NCBI RefSeq assembly: GCF_015679325.1 | Contig: NZ_JADPVI010000002.1 | Location: 362,798-426,797, forward strand | From: Kaistella gelatinilytica | GTDB lineage: Bacteria > Bacteroidota > Bacteroidia > Flavobacteriales > Weeksellaceae | Direction: 5' to 3' | Length of the DNA stretch: 64,000 nucleotides | Part shown: one piece after another, positions 25,016 to 34,100 of the stretch | Layout of the letters: each line of letters starts with the position of its first letter | Position numbering within the stretch: position 1 is the first letter of the stretch | Notes under the pieces: generated by a model | Database searches by the model: none | What the model was told of the DNA's origin: nothing | The model's input: only the letters and a program-made list of their open reading frames with translations | Made by a program: the position numbers and the translations under genes

Positions 25016-25939
25016 ATGAATTATACTTTAAACCAACTTCGAATCTTTTTAAAAGTCGTACAAACCGAAAGCGTTACCAAAGCTTCGGAAGAACTTTATT
25101 TGACACAACCAGCAGTTTCCATACAGCTCAAAAATTTTCAGGATCAGTTTGATATTCCTTTGACAGAAGTTGTAGGAAGGAAAATTTACATCACCGATTT
25201 TGGAAAAGAAATTGCGGAAGCTGCAGAAAATATAATCAATCAAGTTCACGAGATCAATTACAAGACTTTAGCATATAAAGGCCGATTAACAGGCAAACTA
25301 AAAATTTCGGTGGTCTCAACGGGAAAATATGTGATGCCTTATTTTCTGTCGGAATTTATAAAAGAACATACCGGCGTCGAACTGAATATGGATGTCACCA
25401 ATAAATACCAGGTTTTAGAAAGTCTGGAAAATAATTCGGTGGATTTCGCGCTCGTTTCTATTTTACCAACAACTCAAAACATTGAAAAATTAGATCTCCT
25501 TCAAAATAAATTATATCTGGTTGGAAGCAGCGATTTAGAAATTAAAAGAGGAAGTTCTACGAAAGAAATTTTTGAAAATCTTCCTCTTATCTTTCGGGAA
25601 AAAGGTTCGGGAACACGACAAACAATGGAGAAATTTTTTGCGGAAAATAATATTTCAGTTCTCAAAAGAATGGAACTTTCCTCCAATGAAGCAGTAAAAC
25701 AATCATTATTAGCGGGTTTAGGGTATTCGATCATGCCTTTGATCGGGATTAAAAATGAATTACAAAAAAAAGAATTACAAATTATTCCCATTAAAGAATT
25801 GCCCATCAAAACAACCTGGAGTTTGATCTGGTTGAAAGGAAAAAAGCAAACTTTGGTTTCTGCTGCCTATTTAGAATTTCTGAAAAAGGAGACCTCGAAC
25901 ATTGTGAACAGTAAATTTATGTGGTCTGAATTGTATTGA
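25016..25939 (+). CDS. LysR-family transcriptional regulator
   Basis: A 307-residue LTTR. The N-terminal winged HTH (residues 1-60) reads LNQLRIFLKVVQTESVTKASEELYLTQPAVSIQLKNFQDQF. The effector domain (about 90-295) begins GKLKISVVSTGKYVMPYFLSEF, matching the CysB/CbbR-like substrate-binding fold. The gene faces away from icd over an 85-base gap, the classical LTTR arrangement, so icd and its own promoter are the likeliest targets. No LTTR box could be picked with confidence. The effector is unknown. Confidence 0.9.
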   Translation: MNYTLNQLRIFLKVVQTESVTKASEELYLTQPAVSIQLKNFQDQFDIPLTEVVGRKIYITDFGKEIAEAAENIINQVHEINYKTLAYKGRLTGKLKISVVSTGKYVMPYFLSEFIKEHTGVELNMDVTNKYQVLESLENNSVDFALVSILPTTQNIEKLDLLQNKLYLVGSSDLEIKRGSSTKEIFENLPLIFREKGSGTRQTMEKFFAENNISVLKRMELSSNEAVKQSLLAGLGYSIMPLIGIKNELQKKELQIIPIKELPIKTTWSLIWLKGKKQTLVSAAYLEFLKKETSNIVNSKFMWSELY

Positions 25940-26022
25940 AAACTGAAATTTTTTGAATTCTCATTAAGAAAACAATTTGCATGAGGAGAAAAACACTTTA
26001 GGTTCATTCAACCCAATTTTCT

Positions 26023-26030
26023 TAAATTTG
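26023..26030 (+). promoter_or_regulatory. -7 box directly before the helicase ATG
   Basis: TAAATTTG, full match, ends 4 bases before the ATG at 26035, implying a leaderless or nearly leaderless message. Confidence 0.5.
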
Positions 26031-26034
26031 ACCG

Positions 26035-28149
26035 ATGAACGAATCTCTCTTCAACTTAGCCGAACATACGAACCGCAGTATTTTTCTTACCGGAAAAGCC
26101 GGAACCGGGAAAACGACTTTTCTGAATGATTTTGTGAGTAAAACCAACAAGAAACATATCGTTGTTGCACCAACCGGAATCGCGGCGATCAATGCAGGTG
26201 GCGTTACGATTCATTCGATGTTTGGACTTCCATTGAGAACTTTTCTACCAACGACGGACAGAGTTGACAGCAATACGGCGAATAATATCGCTGATCTGAT
26301 GCACCATTTCAAATACAGAAAAGACAAACTGAAGTTGTTGCGAGAACTAGAAATTATCATCATCGATGAAGTTTCTATGCTTCGTGCAGATGTTTTGGAT
26401 ATGATGGATTTTTCTTTGCGTTCGGTTCGGCGAAATCAGCAGAAATTTGGAGGCGTTCAAATGTTATTTATTGGAGATCTTTATCAGTTACCACCAGTTG
26501 TTCGCGACGAATATGTTCTAAAACAATATTACAATTCTCCTTTCTTTTTCGATAGTTATGCTTTAAAGGAATTGCCTTTAATTACTTTAGAATTAACGAC
26601 CGTTTACCGCCAAAAAGATGAAAAATTCTTAGAGATCTTAAATGAAATTAGAGATGGTGCCGTTTCTGATATCGATTTTGAAACGCTTAACGAAAGATAT
26701 ATTCCAGATTTTGAACCGACCGATGAACCTTATGTTTACCTGACTTCGCACAACAGAATGGCGGACGAAATCAATCTGAAAAAATTAAAAGAACTTAAAG
26801 GAAAATCTTATTTCTACAAAGCGGAGATTACGGGTAATTTTAATGAAAATCAATATCCAAACGAGGAAGTTTTAGAGTTGAAACAAGGTTGTCAAATTAT
26901 GTTTCTGCGAAATGATGCAAGTGGAGAAAAAAGATATTTCAATGGAAAGTTGGCTGAAGTTGTGGAAGTCGGAGAAAAAGAAATTTCAGTAATCATCGAT
27001 GGTGAAGATGAGATTTACCACCTTAAAAAAGAGACCTGGGATCAAAAACGCTATTCTTTGGGAGAAGATAAAAGTATTCAGGAAGAAGTTTTGGGAAGTT
27101 TCAAACAGTTCCCAATTCGTTTAGCGTGGGCGGTTACGATTCATAAATCGCAAGGTTTAACTTTCGACCGTCTCATTATCGATGCCGGAAAATCTTTCGC
27201 TTCCGGACAGGTTTACGTAGCACTTTCGCGGTGCCGAACTTTGGAAGGAATCGTTTTAAAATCTAAAATTACGCCTGAAGTTATTTTCTCTGATAAAAGA
27301 GTTTCTAAATTTCAGGATGAAACGCATGCCAATGATCGGGTTGAAGAAATTCTCAATACCGAAAAATACGATTACAGCATCAAAAAAATTGCGAGTCGAT
27401 TAGATTGCAAATGGATTTCTGCCTCCCTCGAAATGTGGTACAACAGTGCAAAATATAGCAAATTTCTGGATCAGGACAAAGCCAAATTCGTTTACGGCAG
27501 TTTAAAACCTGACGTTGCAAAATTTGGACAGATCTTTGAAAAATTCGAGAAAATTATTCAACAGAAAACGCATAAATTCATCGAAGGTGAGGAAGAATGG
27601 AGTGAAATTGAAACCAAAGCGAAAGGCGCGGTCAATTTCTTTTTCAGCAATATCAATGAAAAAGTTTTTAGCCCATTAAAAGAGTTTTATGCCGAAAGCA
27701 AAGGGGTAAAAGGTTTGAAGCAGTACAACGAAGATTTCCGTGTATTTCTGGATGATCTCGAAGATTACCTGAATGATCTGAAGGCCGTTCACCTCTTAGA
27801 AACGCCACTCTTTGACAAAACGATCGATGTTCCGGTAAGTTCAAAAATCGCAAAAATCCCGTCGCATATTTTGACCTTTCAACTCTTTGAAGATGGAAAA
27901 ACAATTCCTGAAATTGCGAAAGAAAGAGGTTTGGTTACGGAAACGATCTACGGACATTTAGCAAAGTTCGCCGAACAGGGTTTGCTTGATATTAAAAGGA
28001 TTTTTGACAAAGACAAAATTAAAACCTTCGAAAAGGAATTTAAAAAAGCTTCCCATGAAACCTTAAATGACTGGAAAAGAGTTTTGCCAAATGAATTTGA
28101 ATTTAATGAAATAAGGTTGTTGCTGAATCATTTTAATTATAAGAAATAG
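26035..28149 (+). CDS. Pif1/RecD2-like DNA helicase with C-terminal HTH domain
   Basis: A 704-residue SF1B-type helicase. Motifs in order: Walker A LTGKAGTGKTTFL (about residues 18-30), APTGIAAINAGGVTIHSMF (Ia), IIIDEVSMLRADVLD (II), FIGDLYQLPPVV (III), and the C-terminal AWAVTIHKSQGLTFDRLIID (V) and VYVALSRCRTLEGI (VI). About residues 600-680 carry a helix-turn-helix/RQC-like segment (FQLFEDGKTIPEIAKERGLVTETIYGHLAKFAEQGLL), typical of the HTH_40 family found on Bacteroidota Pif1 homologues. It probably unwinds 5'-tailed DNA or G-quadruplexes. It is transcribed alone, and a terminator follows. Confidence 0.9.
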   Translation: MNESLFNLAEHTNRSIFLTGKAGTGKTTFLNDFVSKTNKKHIVVAPTGIAAINAGGVTIHSMFGLPLRTFLPTTDRVDSNTANNIADLMHHFKYRKDKLKLLRELEIIIIDEVSMLRADVLDMMDFSLRSVRRNQQKFGGVQMLFIGDLYQLPPVVRDEYVLKQYYNSPFFFDSYALKELPLITLELTTVYRQKDEKFLEILNEIRDGAVSDIDFETLNERYIPDFEPTDEPYVYLTSHNRMADEINLKKLKELKGKSYFYKAEITGNFNENQYPNEEVLELKQGCQIMFLRNDASGEKRYFNGKLAEVVEVGEKEISVIIDGEDEIYHLKKETWDQKRYSLGEDKSIQEEVLGSFKQFPIRLAWAVTIHKSQGLTFDRLIIDAGKSFASGQVYVALSRCRTLEGIVLKSKITPEVIFSDKRVSKFQDETHANDRVEEILNTEKYDYSIKKIASRLDCKWISASLEMWYNSAKYSKFLDQDKAKFVYGSLKPDVAKFGQIFEKFEKIIQQKTHKFIEGEEEWSEIETKAKGAVNFFFSNINEKVFSPLKEFYAESKGVKGLKQYNEDFRVFLDDLEDYLNDLKAVHLLETPLFDKTIDVPVSSKIAKIPSHILTFQLFEDGKTIPEIAKERGLVTETIYGHLAKFAEQGLLDIKRIFDKDKIKTFEKEFKKASHETLNDWKRVLPNEFEFNEIRLLLNHFNYKK

Positions 28150-28226
28150 TTTTTTGAGTAGAAAAAAGATAGCAGATGAAAGCGAAAAGAATTTAAAAGT
28201 GATTAGTAATAAAATCTTTATAAATG

Positions 28227-28261
28227 AAAAATCCCGATTCAAATTGATGAATCGGGATTTC
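28227..28261. terminator. Bidirectional terminator after the helicase gene
   Basis: ATCCCGATTCA / TGAATCGGGAT with a 6-base loop, flanked by A and T runs. It has the same stem as 3361-3387 and 30474-30501. Confidence 0.85.
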
Positions 28262-28291
28262 TGTATTTTAAGCGAGAATTATAATTGCAAC

Positions 28292-28573
28292 TTATTCTTT
28301 CACTTCAACTCCTTTCCAGAAAGCGACATAATTTTTAATGTTCATAGCCGCATCTTTTGGACTTGGATAAAACCAGGCGGCGTTCTCATTCTTTTTATCG
28401 TCAACTTCAATATTATAGTACGAAGCCTGACCTTTCCATGGACACGACGTGTGATGATTGGTTAGTATAAAAAAATCTTTGTTAATGCTGTCTTCCGGGA
28501 AATAGTGATTGTTTTCTACTACAATCGTTTTGTTGCTTTCTGCTATTGTCTTGCCGTTCCAAATTGCTTTCAT
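28292..28573 (-). CDS. DUF427 domain protein
   Basis: A 93-residue protein that is entirely one DUF427 domain. It opens MKAIWNGKTIAES and contains VVENNHYFPEDSI, the TSCPWKGQASYYNI signature and AAWFYPSPKDAAMNIKNYVAFWKGVEV. The fold is a small beta barrel; no enzymatic role is established for the family. The gene stands alone. The 211 bases between it and the next minus-strand gene show no other feature. Confidence 0.9.
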   Translation of the reverse strand: MKAIWNGKTIAESNKTIVVENNHYFPEDSINKDFFILTNHHTSCPWKGQASYYNIEVDDKKNENAAWFYPSPKDAAMNIKNYVAFWKGVEVKE

Positions 28574-28784
28574 GTTTCTTTAAATTTGAATGTTAAAATT
28601 ATCCATCATAAATTTAGAACTAATAGTTCTAAAATTCCGAAATGTTCAATTGATTTTATCTAATTAAAAGTCCATTTTGGCGTATTGATAAAACTCTATC
28701 TAAATGAATCGCCTACTTTCCATGTAGCTCATCTTCTATTTTTAACCAGTACTAAAGAGAACTACGATTCAGCATTATCTAAAT

Positions 28785-30002
28785 TCAAACAATCTGTTTT
28801 AATCTTTTTATTTCTGGGGATTTTTGATCCTCTCTTTCTAAAACTTCCAGATAATCACGTAGTAAATTTTCATAATAACTGAAATAAGTACTGTCAACTA
28901 ATATTTGCAGTTTGGAAATAATATTATTTTGTTCAGGTTTATCGGCGGATTTTAACAGCACAAAATAATACATGATCGAATAATATTTTTCCCAGCCAAT
29001 CCCTAAATTCTCGAGATTCACTTGACTCAAATATAGATCGCTATTTTGTTGATCACCCATCTTCTGATAGGCGGTTGCACAAAGAATTTTCCAGACTTCA
29101 TCGTGTGTTTTTTTTCTTTGGGACGGAATAAAATATTTATCACCGGCTTTTTGAAAAGTATTATTCTCGATCAAAAATTTCATTTCTTTGGTTCGGTTCG
29201 TGAAAATCAGCGACTCTAAAACCGTATACTCAAAGCTGCAGACCGACTTTTCTGAAGCTTCTACATACTGTAATCTCACCTTTTTCATTTCAGCAAAATA
29301 CTTTCTGAACAAATATTCGTTGCCTGTAAAATCTGCGTAAAGCAATTGAACGCCATATTTTAAACCTGCAGGAATTAGATACACCTCTTCGGTGAGTTCA
29401 GTATCCTTCACCTTTTTGATATATAAGTCCATTAATTCTTTGTTCTGAAGCAGGAAAGCACTTTTGAAAAGAAATCCGTAGGCGAAAATTTTTGCCTCGT
29501 TGGTTGTACTAAATTTCAGATAAGCCGAAAAATACTGGGAATATACAGTGCAAAGCATGTCTCGCGAAGGATGATTTTCGATGAAGTATTTTCTGGCCAT
29601 CGGAAAAGACATGAGACGACGATGCGTGGTGACCAAAAGTTCTGCAGAATTTGTGATTTGCTTACAAAGTTGTTCACTTTTTTCCCAATAATTTTCTTTG
29701 GTATTGTGCGTATCTCCAAAAAATCGCTCCAATTCTGTATTGCTGTAAGAATGATTAAAATGCTTAAAATCTCCATACCCACAAAATTTTGAAAGAAGAT
29801 CTAAGGTAAACTGACTGGATTCTGAAGTAGATTTTATCAAAGCAAAAAACCGTCGCAGCGTTTGTGCGCTGATGTTCGTATTAAATTTCTGTGTGAGTAA
29901 ACTGGCTAAATTGATACAATCTGTCGCGGTATTTATTTGCTTACCGAACTGTCTCATCACATTCTTCTGAAGCTGATCAACAATTGTATTTTCTTTATTC
30001 AT
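28785..30002 (-). CDS. Uncharacterised regulator-like protein: N-terminal HTH-like domain plus helical (TPR-like) region
   Basis: The 405-residue product has no named family I can assign. Residues about 25-82 show the pattern C-x3-LASLLTQ...ISAQTLRRFFAL...S-x-FTLDLLSKFCGYGDFKHF. It closely resembles the small N-terminal module found on many Bacteroidota proteins (IS-x2-TL-x-R...TL-x-LL...LGY-x-W-x-F) and looks like a DNA-binding helix-turn-helix. Residues 100-400 are predicted by eye as stacked amphipathic helices with many aromatic residues, TPR-like, with no membrane segment. A consensus -7 box and a 22-bp palindrome lie immediately upstream. A sensor-regulator controlling its own promoter is the best guess. 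Confidence 0.7.
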   Translation of the reverse strand: MNKENTIVDQLQKNVMRQFGKQINTATDCINLASLLTQKFNTNISAQTLRRFFALIKSTSESSQFTLDLLSKFCGYGDFKHFNHSYSNTELERFFGDTHNTKENYWEKSEQLCKQITNSAELLVTTHRRLMSFPMARKYFIENHPSRDMLCTVYSQYFSAYLKFSTTNEAKIFAYGFLFKSAFLLQNKELMDLYIKKVKDTELTEEVYLIPAGLKYGVQLLYADFTGNEYLFRKYFAEMKKVRLQYVEASEKSVCSFEYTVLESLIFTNRTKEMKFLIENNTFQKAGDKYFIPSQRKKTHDEVWKILCATAYQKMGDQQNSDLYLSQVNLENLGIGWEKYYSIMYYFVLLKSADKPEQNNIISKLQILVDSTYFSYYENLLRDYLEVLEREDQKSPEIKRLKQIV

Positions 30003-30018
30003 AGTATTACTTCCTTAT

Positions 30019-30026
30019 CAAATATA
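30019..30026 (-). promoter_or_regulatory. -7 box of the 405-residue regulator-like gene
   Basis: Minus strand TATATTTG, full match, 16 bases before the ATG at 30002. Confidence 0.6.
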
Positions 30027-30042
30027 GCGATAATAAACAGGA

Positions 30043-30064
30043 TTTTGTACACTATTGTACAAAA
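30043..30064. promoter_or_regulatory. 22-bp palindromic candidate operator between divergent promoters
   Basis: TTTTGTACA-CTAT-TGTACAAAA is a perfect 9-bp inverted repeat with a 4-base spacer. It lies 16 bases from the minus-strand -7 box (30019-30026) and 19 bases from the plus-strand -7 box (30084-30091), so it covers the -33 regions of both. It is not followed by a T run long enough to suggest a terminator in the context of either transcript. Confidence 0.6.
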
Positions 30065-30083
30065 AACGCTTTATAATTTATCT

Positions 30084-30091
30084 TAAATTTG
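30084..30091 (+). promoter_or_regulatory. -7 box of an orphan short transcript
   Basis: TAAATTTG, full match, followed by CA as in the strong housekeeping promoters of this window. No gene of normal size lies downstream on this strand. Confidence 0.5.
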
Positions 30092-30095
30092 CACC

Positions 30096-30209
30096 CTAAC
30101 ACAAATGATGAAATTAAATCTATTTTCAACTTATTAAGTGATACTGCTTTTATTAAGTTTAATATTTTAAAACATCGAAAACCTTGCTTGAATAAAGTGA
30201 GGTTTTTTT
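30096..30209 (+). ncRNA. Candidate small RNA or micro-ORF transcript
   Basis: A predicted unit of about 115 bases runs from the -7 box at 30084 to a terminator at 30178-30209. Its stem is AAAACCT..CTT / AAG..AGGTTTT, followed by T. Within it, ATG ATG at 30105 opens a 10-codon frame, MMKLNLFSTY, ending at 30137. A GTG on the next codon opens a second hydrophobic 10-codon frame (10155 is not involved; it ends before 30172). It may be a regulatory RNA, a leader, or a peptide gene paired with the divergent regulator; the sequence alone cannot decide. Confidence 0.4.
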
Positions 30210-30340
30210 ATTCTTATAAATTCTGAAATAACGTATAGAGTGACCTCAAAAAAATTAAAAAATTAACTCATATGTTACTTATTTTCCTAAACTTTTCTAG
30301 CCGAGAATGATACTGGTAACCTTAATTAATAAAAACTCCA

Positions 30341-30420
30341 GAAATTCTAGCCGTGATGGGAGCGGCATCCTTTTTTGCCTCGTCTTCAGACGAGGTAAAA
30401 AAGATAGAGCGGACAGCGCG
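30341..30420. repeat. Dispersed intergenic repeat with internal hairpin
   Basis: CTAGCCGTGATGGGAGCGG, then CATCC and a T run, then the hairpin CCTCGTC-TTCA-GACGAGG (30378-30395), then an A run and GATAGAGCGGACAGCGCG. Block order matches the reverse complement of 13242-13318. Within the 550-base gene-free stretch 30003-30552 it sits between the orphan transcript and the DUF3467 terminator. Confidence 0.7.
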
Positions 30421-30470
30421 TAAGACTTTTTGGGAGCGCGAAAATAGTGTTGCTTCTAATTGGGTCACAA

Positions 30471-30504
30471 AAAATCCCGATTCAAATGAATGAATCGGGA
30501 TTTC
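30471..30504 (-). terminator. Terminator after the DUF3467 gene
   Basis: ATCCCGATTCA / TGAATCGGGAT (30474-30484 / 30491-30501), with a T run on the minus strand. It is the third copy of the same stem in the window and closes the rpoBC side of the supercluster. Confidence 0.85.
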
Positions 30505-30514
30505 TATTTGTAAA

Positions 30515-30545
30515 ACTTTGTCAAAGATTTAAACTTTGACAAAGT
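30515..30545. repeat. Nested palindrome, copy 2
   Basis: ACTTTGTCAAAG (30515-30526) and its exact reverse complement (30534-30545) are separated by 7 bases. Each arm contains an 11-base odd palindrome. It is the A/T version of the element at 13396-13428 and lies just after the DUF3467 stop codon. Confidence 0.7.
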
Positions 30546-30552
30546 GATCAAT

Positions 30553-30864
30553 TTACGCTTGTACGTTATTTTGTCCTAATACGAAAGGCTCGATTTCTTT
30601 GATTTCGCCGTATTGTTGTTCGTAGTTTGCTAAGTTTTGTTGCAATGCAGCCATTACTCTTTTAGCGTGAAGTGGAGCAAGAATTACTCTTGATCTTACG
30701 TTCGCCTGTTGAACTCCCGGCATCATCTGGATGAAATCTACAACGAATTCTGATGGAGAATGATTTACCAATGCAAGGTTGCAATAAACTCCCTGAGCAA
30801 TCATTTCGTTTAGTTGAATGTTGATGTTGTTTGGATCCTGATTTTGATTTTGATTGTTGTCCAT
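30553..30864 (-). CDS. DUF3467 domain protein
   Basis: A 103-residue protein with a Gln/Asn-rich start and the DUF3467 domain. It shows GVYCNLALVNHSPSEFVVDFIQMMPGVQQANVRSRVILAPLHAKRVMAALQQNL. The fold is a small beta sandwich of unknown function. Genes of this family commonly follow rpoC in Bacteroidota, as here (246 bases downstream of rpoC), so cotranscription with rpoBC is likely. The gap 30865-31110 holds no gene. A GATGCGG...CCGCATC pair (31063-31098) with a long loop there is too weak to call a terminator. Confidence 0.9.
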   Translation of the reverse strand: MDNNQNQNQDPNNINIQLNEMIAQGVYCNLALVNHSPSEFVVDFIQMMPGVQQANVRSRVILAPLHAKRVMAALQQNLANYEQQYGEIKEIEPFVLGQNNVQA

Positions 30865-31110
30865 TTTTTTGAAATATTTTTTAATTATAAATTTTTGTTT
30901 TTTTAATATCTGAACTGAATTGCCACTTTATTTTAACGCCAGGAACGCAAAGATATTCTTATTACTTACGAATAAATTACGGAAGCAAAGGCGTTTCACT
31001 TAGCAAAGGTCGCTATTTATTAGTAATAGCTCGATACTGATATTTTTATAGTTTGAGTTAAGGTGATGCGGATTTTGATTTGACTCGAAACCCGCATCCC
31101 GAAACTCGTA

Positions 31111-34100
31111 TTAATTAATGTCTTCGAATTCTTTTTTAGAACCGACGATCACGTTTTGGTAATCTTTAAGACCCGTTCCTGCAGGGATTCTGTGTCCTAC
31201 AATTACGTTTTCTTTCAGACCGCTTAGGTAATCGACTTTCCCTGAAACTGCTGCTTCGTTCAAAACTTTGGTAGTTTCCTGGAACGACGCTGCTGACATG
31301 AAAGATTTGGTTTGTAGGGCCGCTCTAGTAATACCTTGCAATACCGGTGTTGCCGTTGCAGATAATGCTTCGCGAACTTCTACTAACGCAAGATCTTCAC
31401 GTTTCAGTTTAGAATTTTCGTCTCTTAATTCTTTCGTAGTAATCATTTGACCAGGTTTGAATTCTTTCGAATCACCTGCTTCTACAACTACTTTCAAGCC
31501 GAACACTCTGTTGTTTTCTAATAAGAAATCATATTTGTGCTCTAAAGCTCCTTCTAAGAAATGAGTGTCTCCACCATCAACAATTGAAACTTTGGTCATC
31601 ATCTGACGAACAATAATTTCGAAATGTTTATCATCAATTTTCACCCCCTGAAGTCTGTAAACCTCTTGAATTTCGTTAACGATATATTCCTGAACTGCAG
31701 TTGGTCCTTTAATTTTCAAGATATCATCTGGCGTAATTGATCCATCAGAAAGTGGGGAACCTGCTCTTACGAAGTCATTTTCCTGCACTAAGATCTGGTT
31801 AGACAGTTTCACCAAATACTTAGAGATCTCTCCAGTTTTTGCTTCAACGATCAACTCACGGTTTCCTCTTTTGATTTTTCCGTAAGATACAACACCATCG
31901 ATTTCTGTAACGACTGCTGGGTTTGAAGGATTTCTCGCTTCGAACAATTCGGTAACTCTTGGCAGACCCCCTGTAATATCTCCAGATTTTGCAGATTTAC
32001 GTGGAATCTTGATCATTACTTTACCGGACTTAATTTTCTCCCCGTCGTTTACCATAAGGTGGGCTCCGACTGGAAGGTTATAAGCTTTTTGTTCTACTCC
32101 TTTGGAATCAACAACTTTTAACGTTGGTACAGCTTTCTTGTTACGAGATTCAGAAATTACTTTCTCCTCGAAACCTGTCTGCTCATCGATTTCCAACTGG
32201 AATGAAATACCTTGGATAATATCTTCATACTCTACTTTACCAGCAGATTCTGCAATAATTACCGCATTATATGGATCCCATTTCGCAATGGTATCTCCTT
32301 TCTTCACTTTATCACCTGGTTTCACTAATAATTCAGAACCATAAGGTACAACGGCAACCATTAAAGGTGTTCTCGCTGCATTGTCTGCTACCAAACGGAA
32401 TTCTGTAGAACGTGAAACTAAGATCTCAGCTTTTTTACCTTCTTCATTTTCTGAAGTTACAGTTCTAACCTCATCCATTTCAACGATACCATCACGTCTT
32501 GCAACAATCGATGGATTCTCGGTAATATTACTTGCAGTTCCCCCTTGGTGGAAAGTTCTCAATGTTAACTGAGTTCCCGGTTCCCCAATGGATTGTGCTG
32601 CGATAACTCCTACTGCTTCACCCATGTGAATTGGTTTCCCTGTTGCTAAGTTACGTCCGTAACATTTCGCACAGATTCCTTTTTTAGCTTCACAAACTAG
32701 TGGTGAACGAGCTTCAACCATATCGATTCCTGCTGCTTCAACTAATTTAGCCAAAGCTTCGTTAATCAACTGATCTGCTTCAACAATAATTTCATCCGTT
32801 TCAGGATCATAAATATTGTGAAGAGAAACTCTACCTAAAATACGCTCAGAGATTCTTTCAACGATCTCATCATTTTTCTTTAATGGCGTAATTTCAGTAC
32901 CTCTTAATGTTCCACAATCGTTTTCAGTAATGATCACATCCTGTGCAACATCTACCAATCTTCTGGTCAAATAACCAGCATCGGCAGTTTTTAGAGCGGT
33001 ATCCGCAAGACCTTTACGAGCACCGTGAGTAGAGATAAAGTATTCCAAAATTGATAAACCTTCTTTAAAGTTCGCTACAATTGGATTTTCAATAATCTCA
33101 GCTCCTGTAGAACCCGCTTTTTGAGGTTTTGCCATCAATCCACGCATTCCTGAAAGCTGACGAATCTGCTCTTTGGAACCCCTTGCTCCGGAATCAAGCA
33201 TCATATAAACTGAATTGAACCCACCTTGATCGGTTTTCATTCTGCTCATGATCATCTCGGTTAATCCTGCGTTGGTATTGGTCCAAACGTCAATAACCTG
33301 GTTATATCTTTCAGTATCTGTAATAAGACCCATGTTATAGTTGGCCTTAATTTCGTCTACATTTTCTACTGCTGTTGCAATCATTCCTTTCTTTTCAGCA
33401 GGAATTGCGATATCTCCTAAACTAAATGATAGTCCACCTTTGAATGCATTTGCATATCCAAGATCTTTCATATCATCCAGGAAACGAACAGTTGTTGGGA
33501 AATCGGTATCTGCCAGAACGCGTCCAATTACGTTTCTTAATGATTTCTTCGTTAAAAGTTCATTAACGTAACCTGATTCTTTCGGTACGATCTGGTTGAA
33601 TAAAATTCTACCTACAACCGTTTCCGTCAATTGAGTAACGATTCCTTCTTCTGTTTTGATCGGCAATCTACATCTTACTTTTGCGTTCAATGCTACCATT
33701 CCTTCAGCATAAGCGATCTCTACTTCTTCCGGAGAATAGAAAGTTAAGCCTTCACCTAATACTTTCTTGTCTTCTGTTGAAGCTAATTCTTTGGTCATGA
33801 AATAAAGACCCAAAACCATATCCTGAGAAGGAACGGTGATTGGAGATCCATTTGCAGGATTCAAGATATTCTGAGAACCTAACATTAGAAGTTGTGCTTC
33901 CAAAATCGCTTCCGGTCCTAAAGGTAAATGTACCGCCATTTGATCCCCATCAAAATCCGCATTAAATGCAGTTGTAACCAATGGGTGAAGTTGAATTGCT
34001 TTTCCTTCGATCATTTTTGGCTGGAATGCCTGGATCCCAAGTCTGTGCAAAGTAGGTGCTCTGTTCAAAAGTACAGGGTGACCTTTCATAATACCTTCTA

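Noticed and set aside
31063-31098. GATGCGG...CCGCATC pair after rpoC
   Set aside because: Loop over 20 bases and no T run; the real terminator is after DUF3467.
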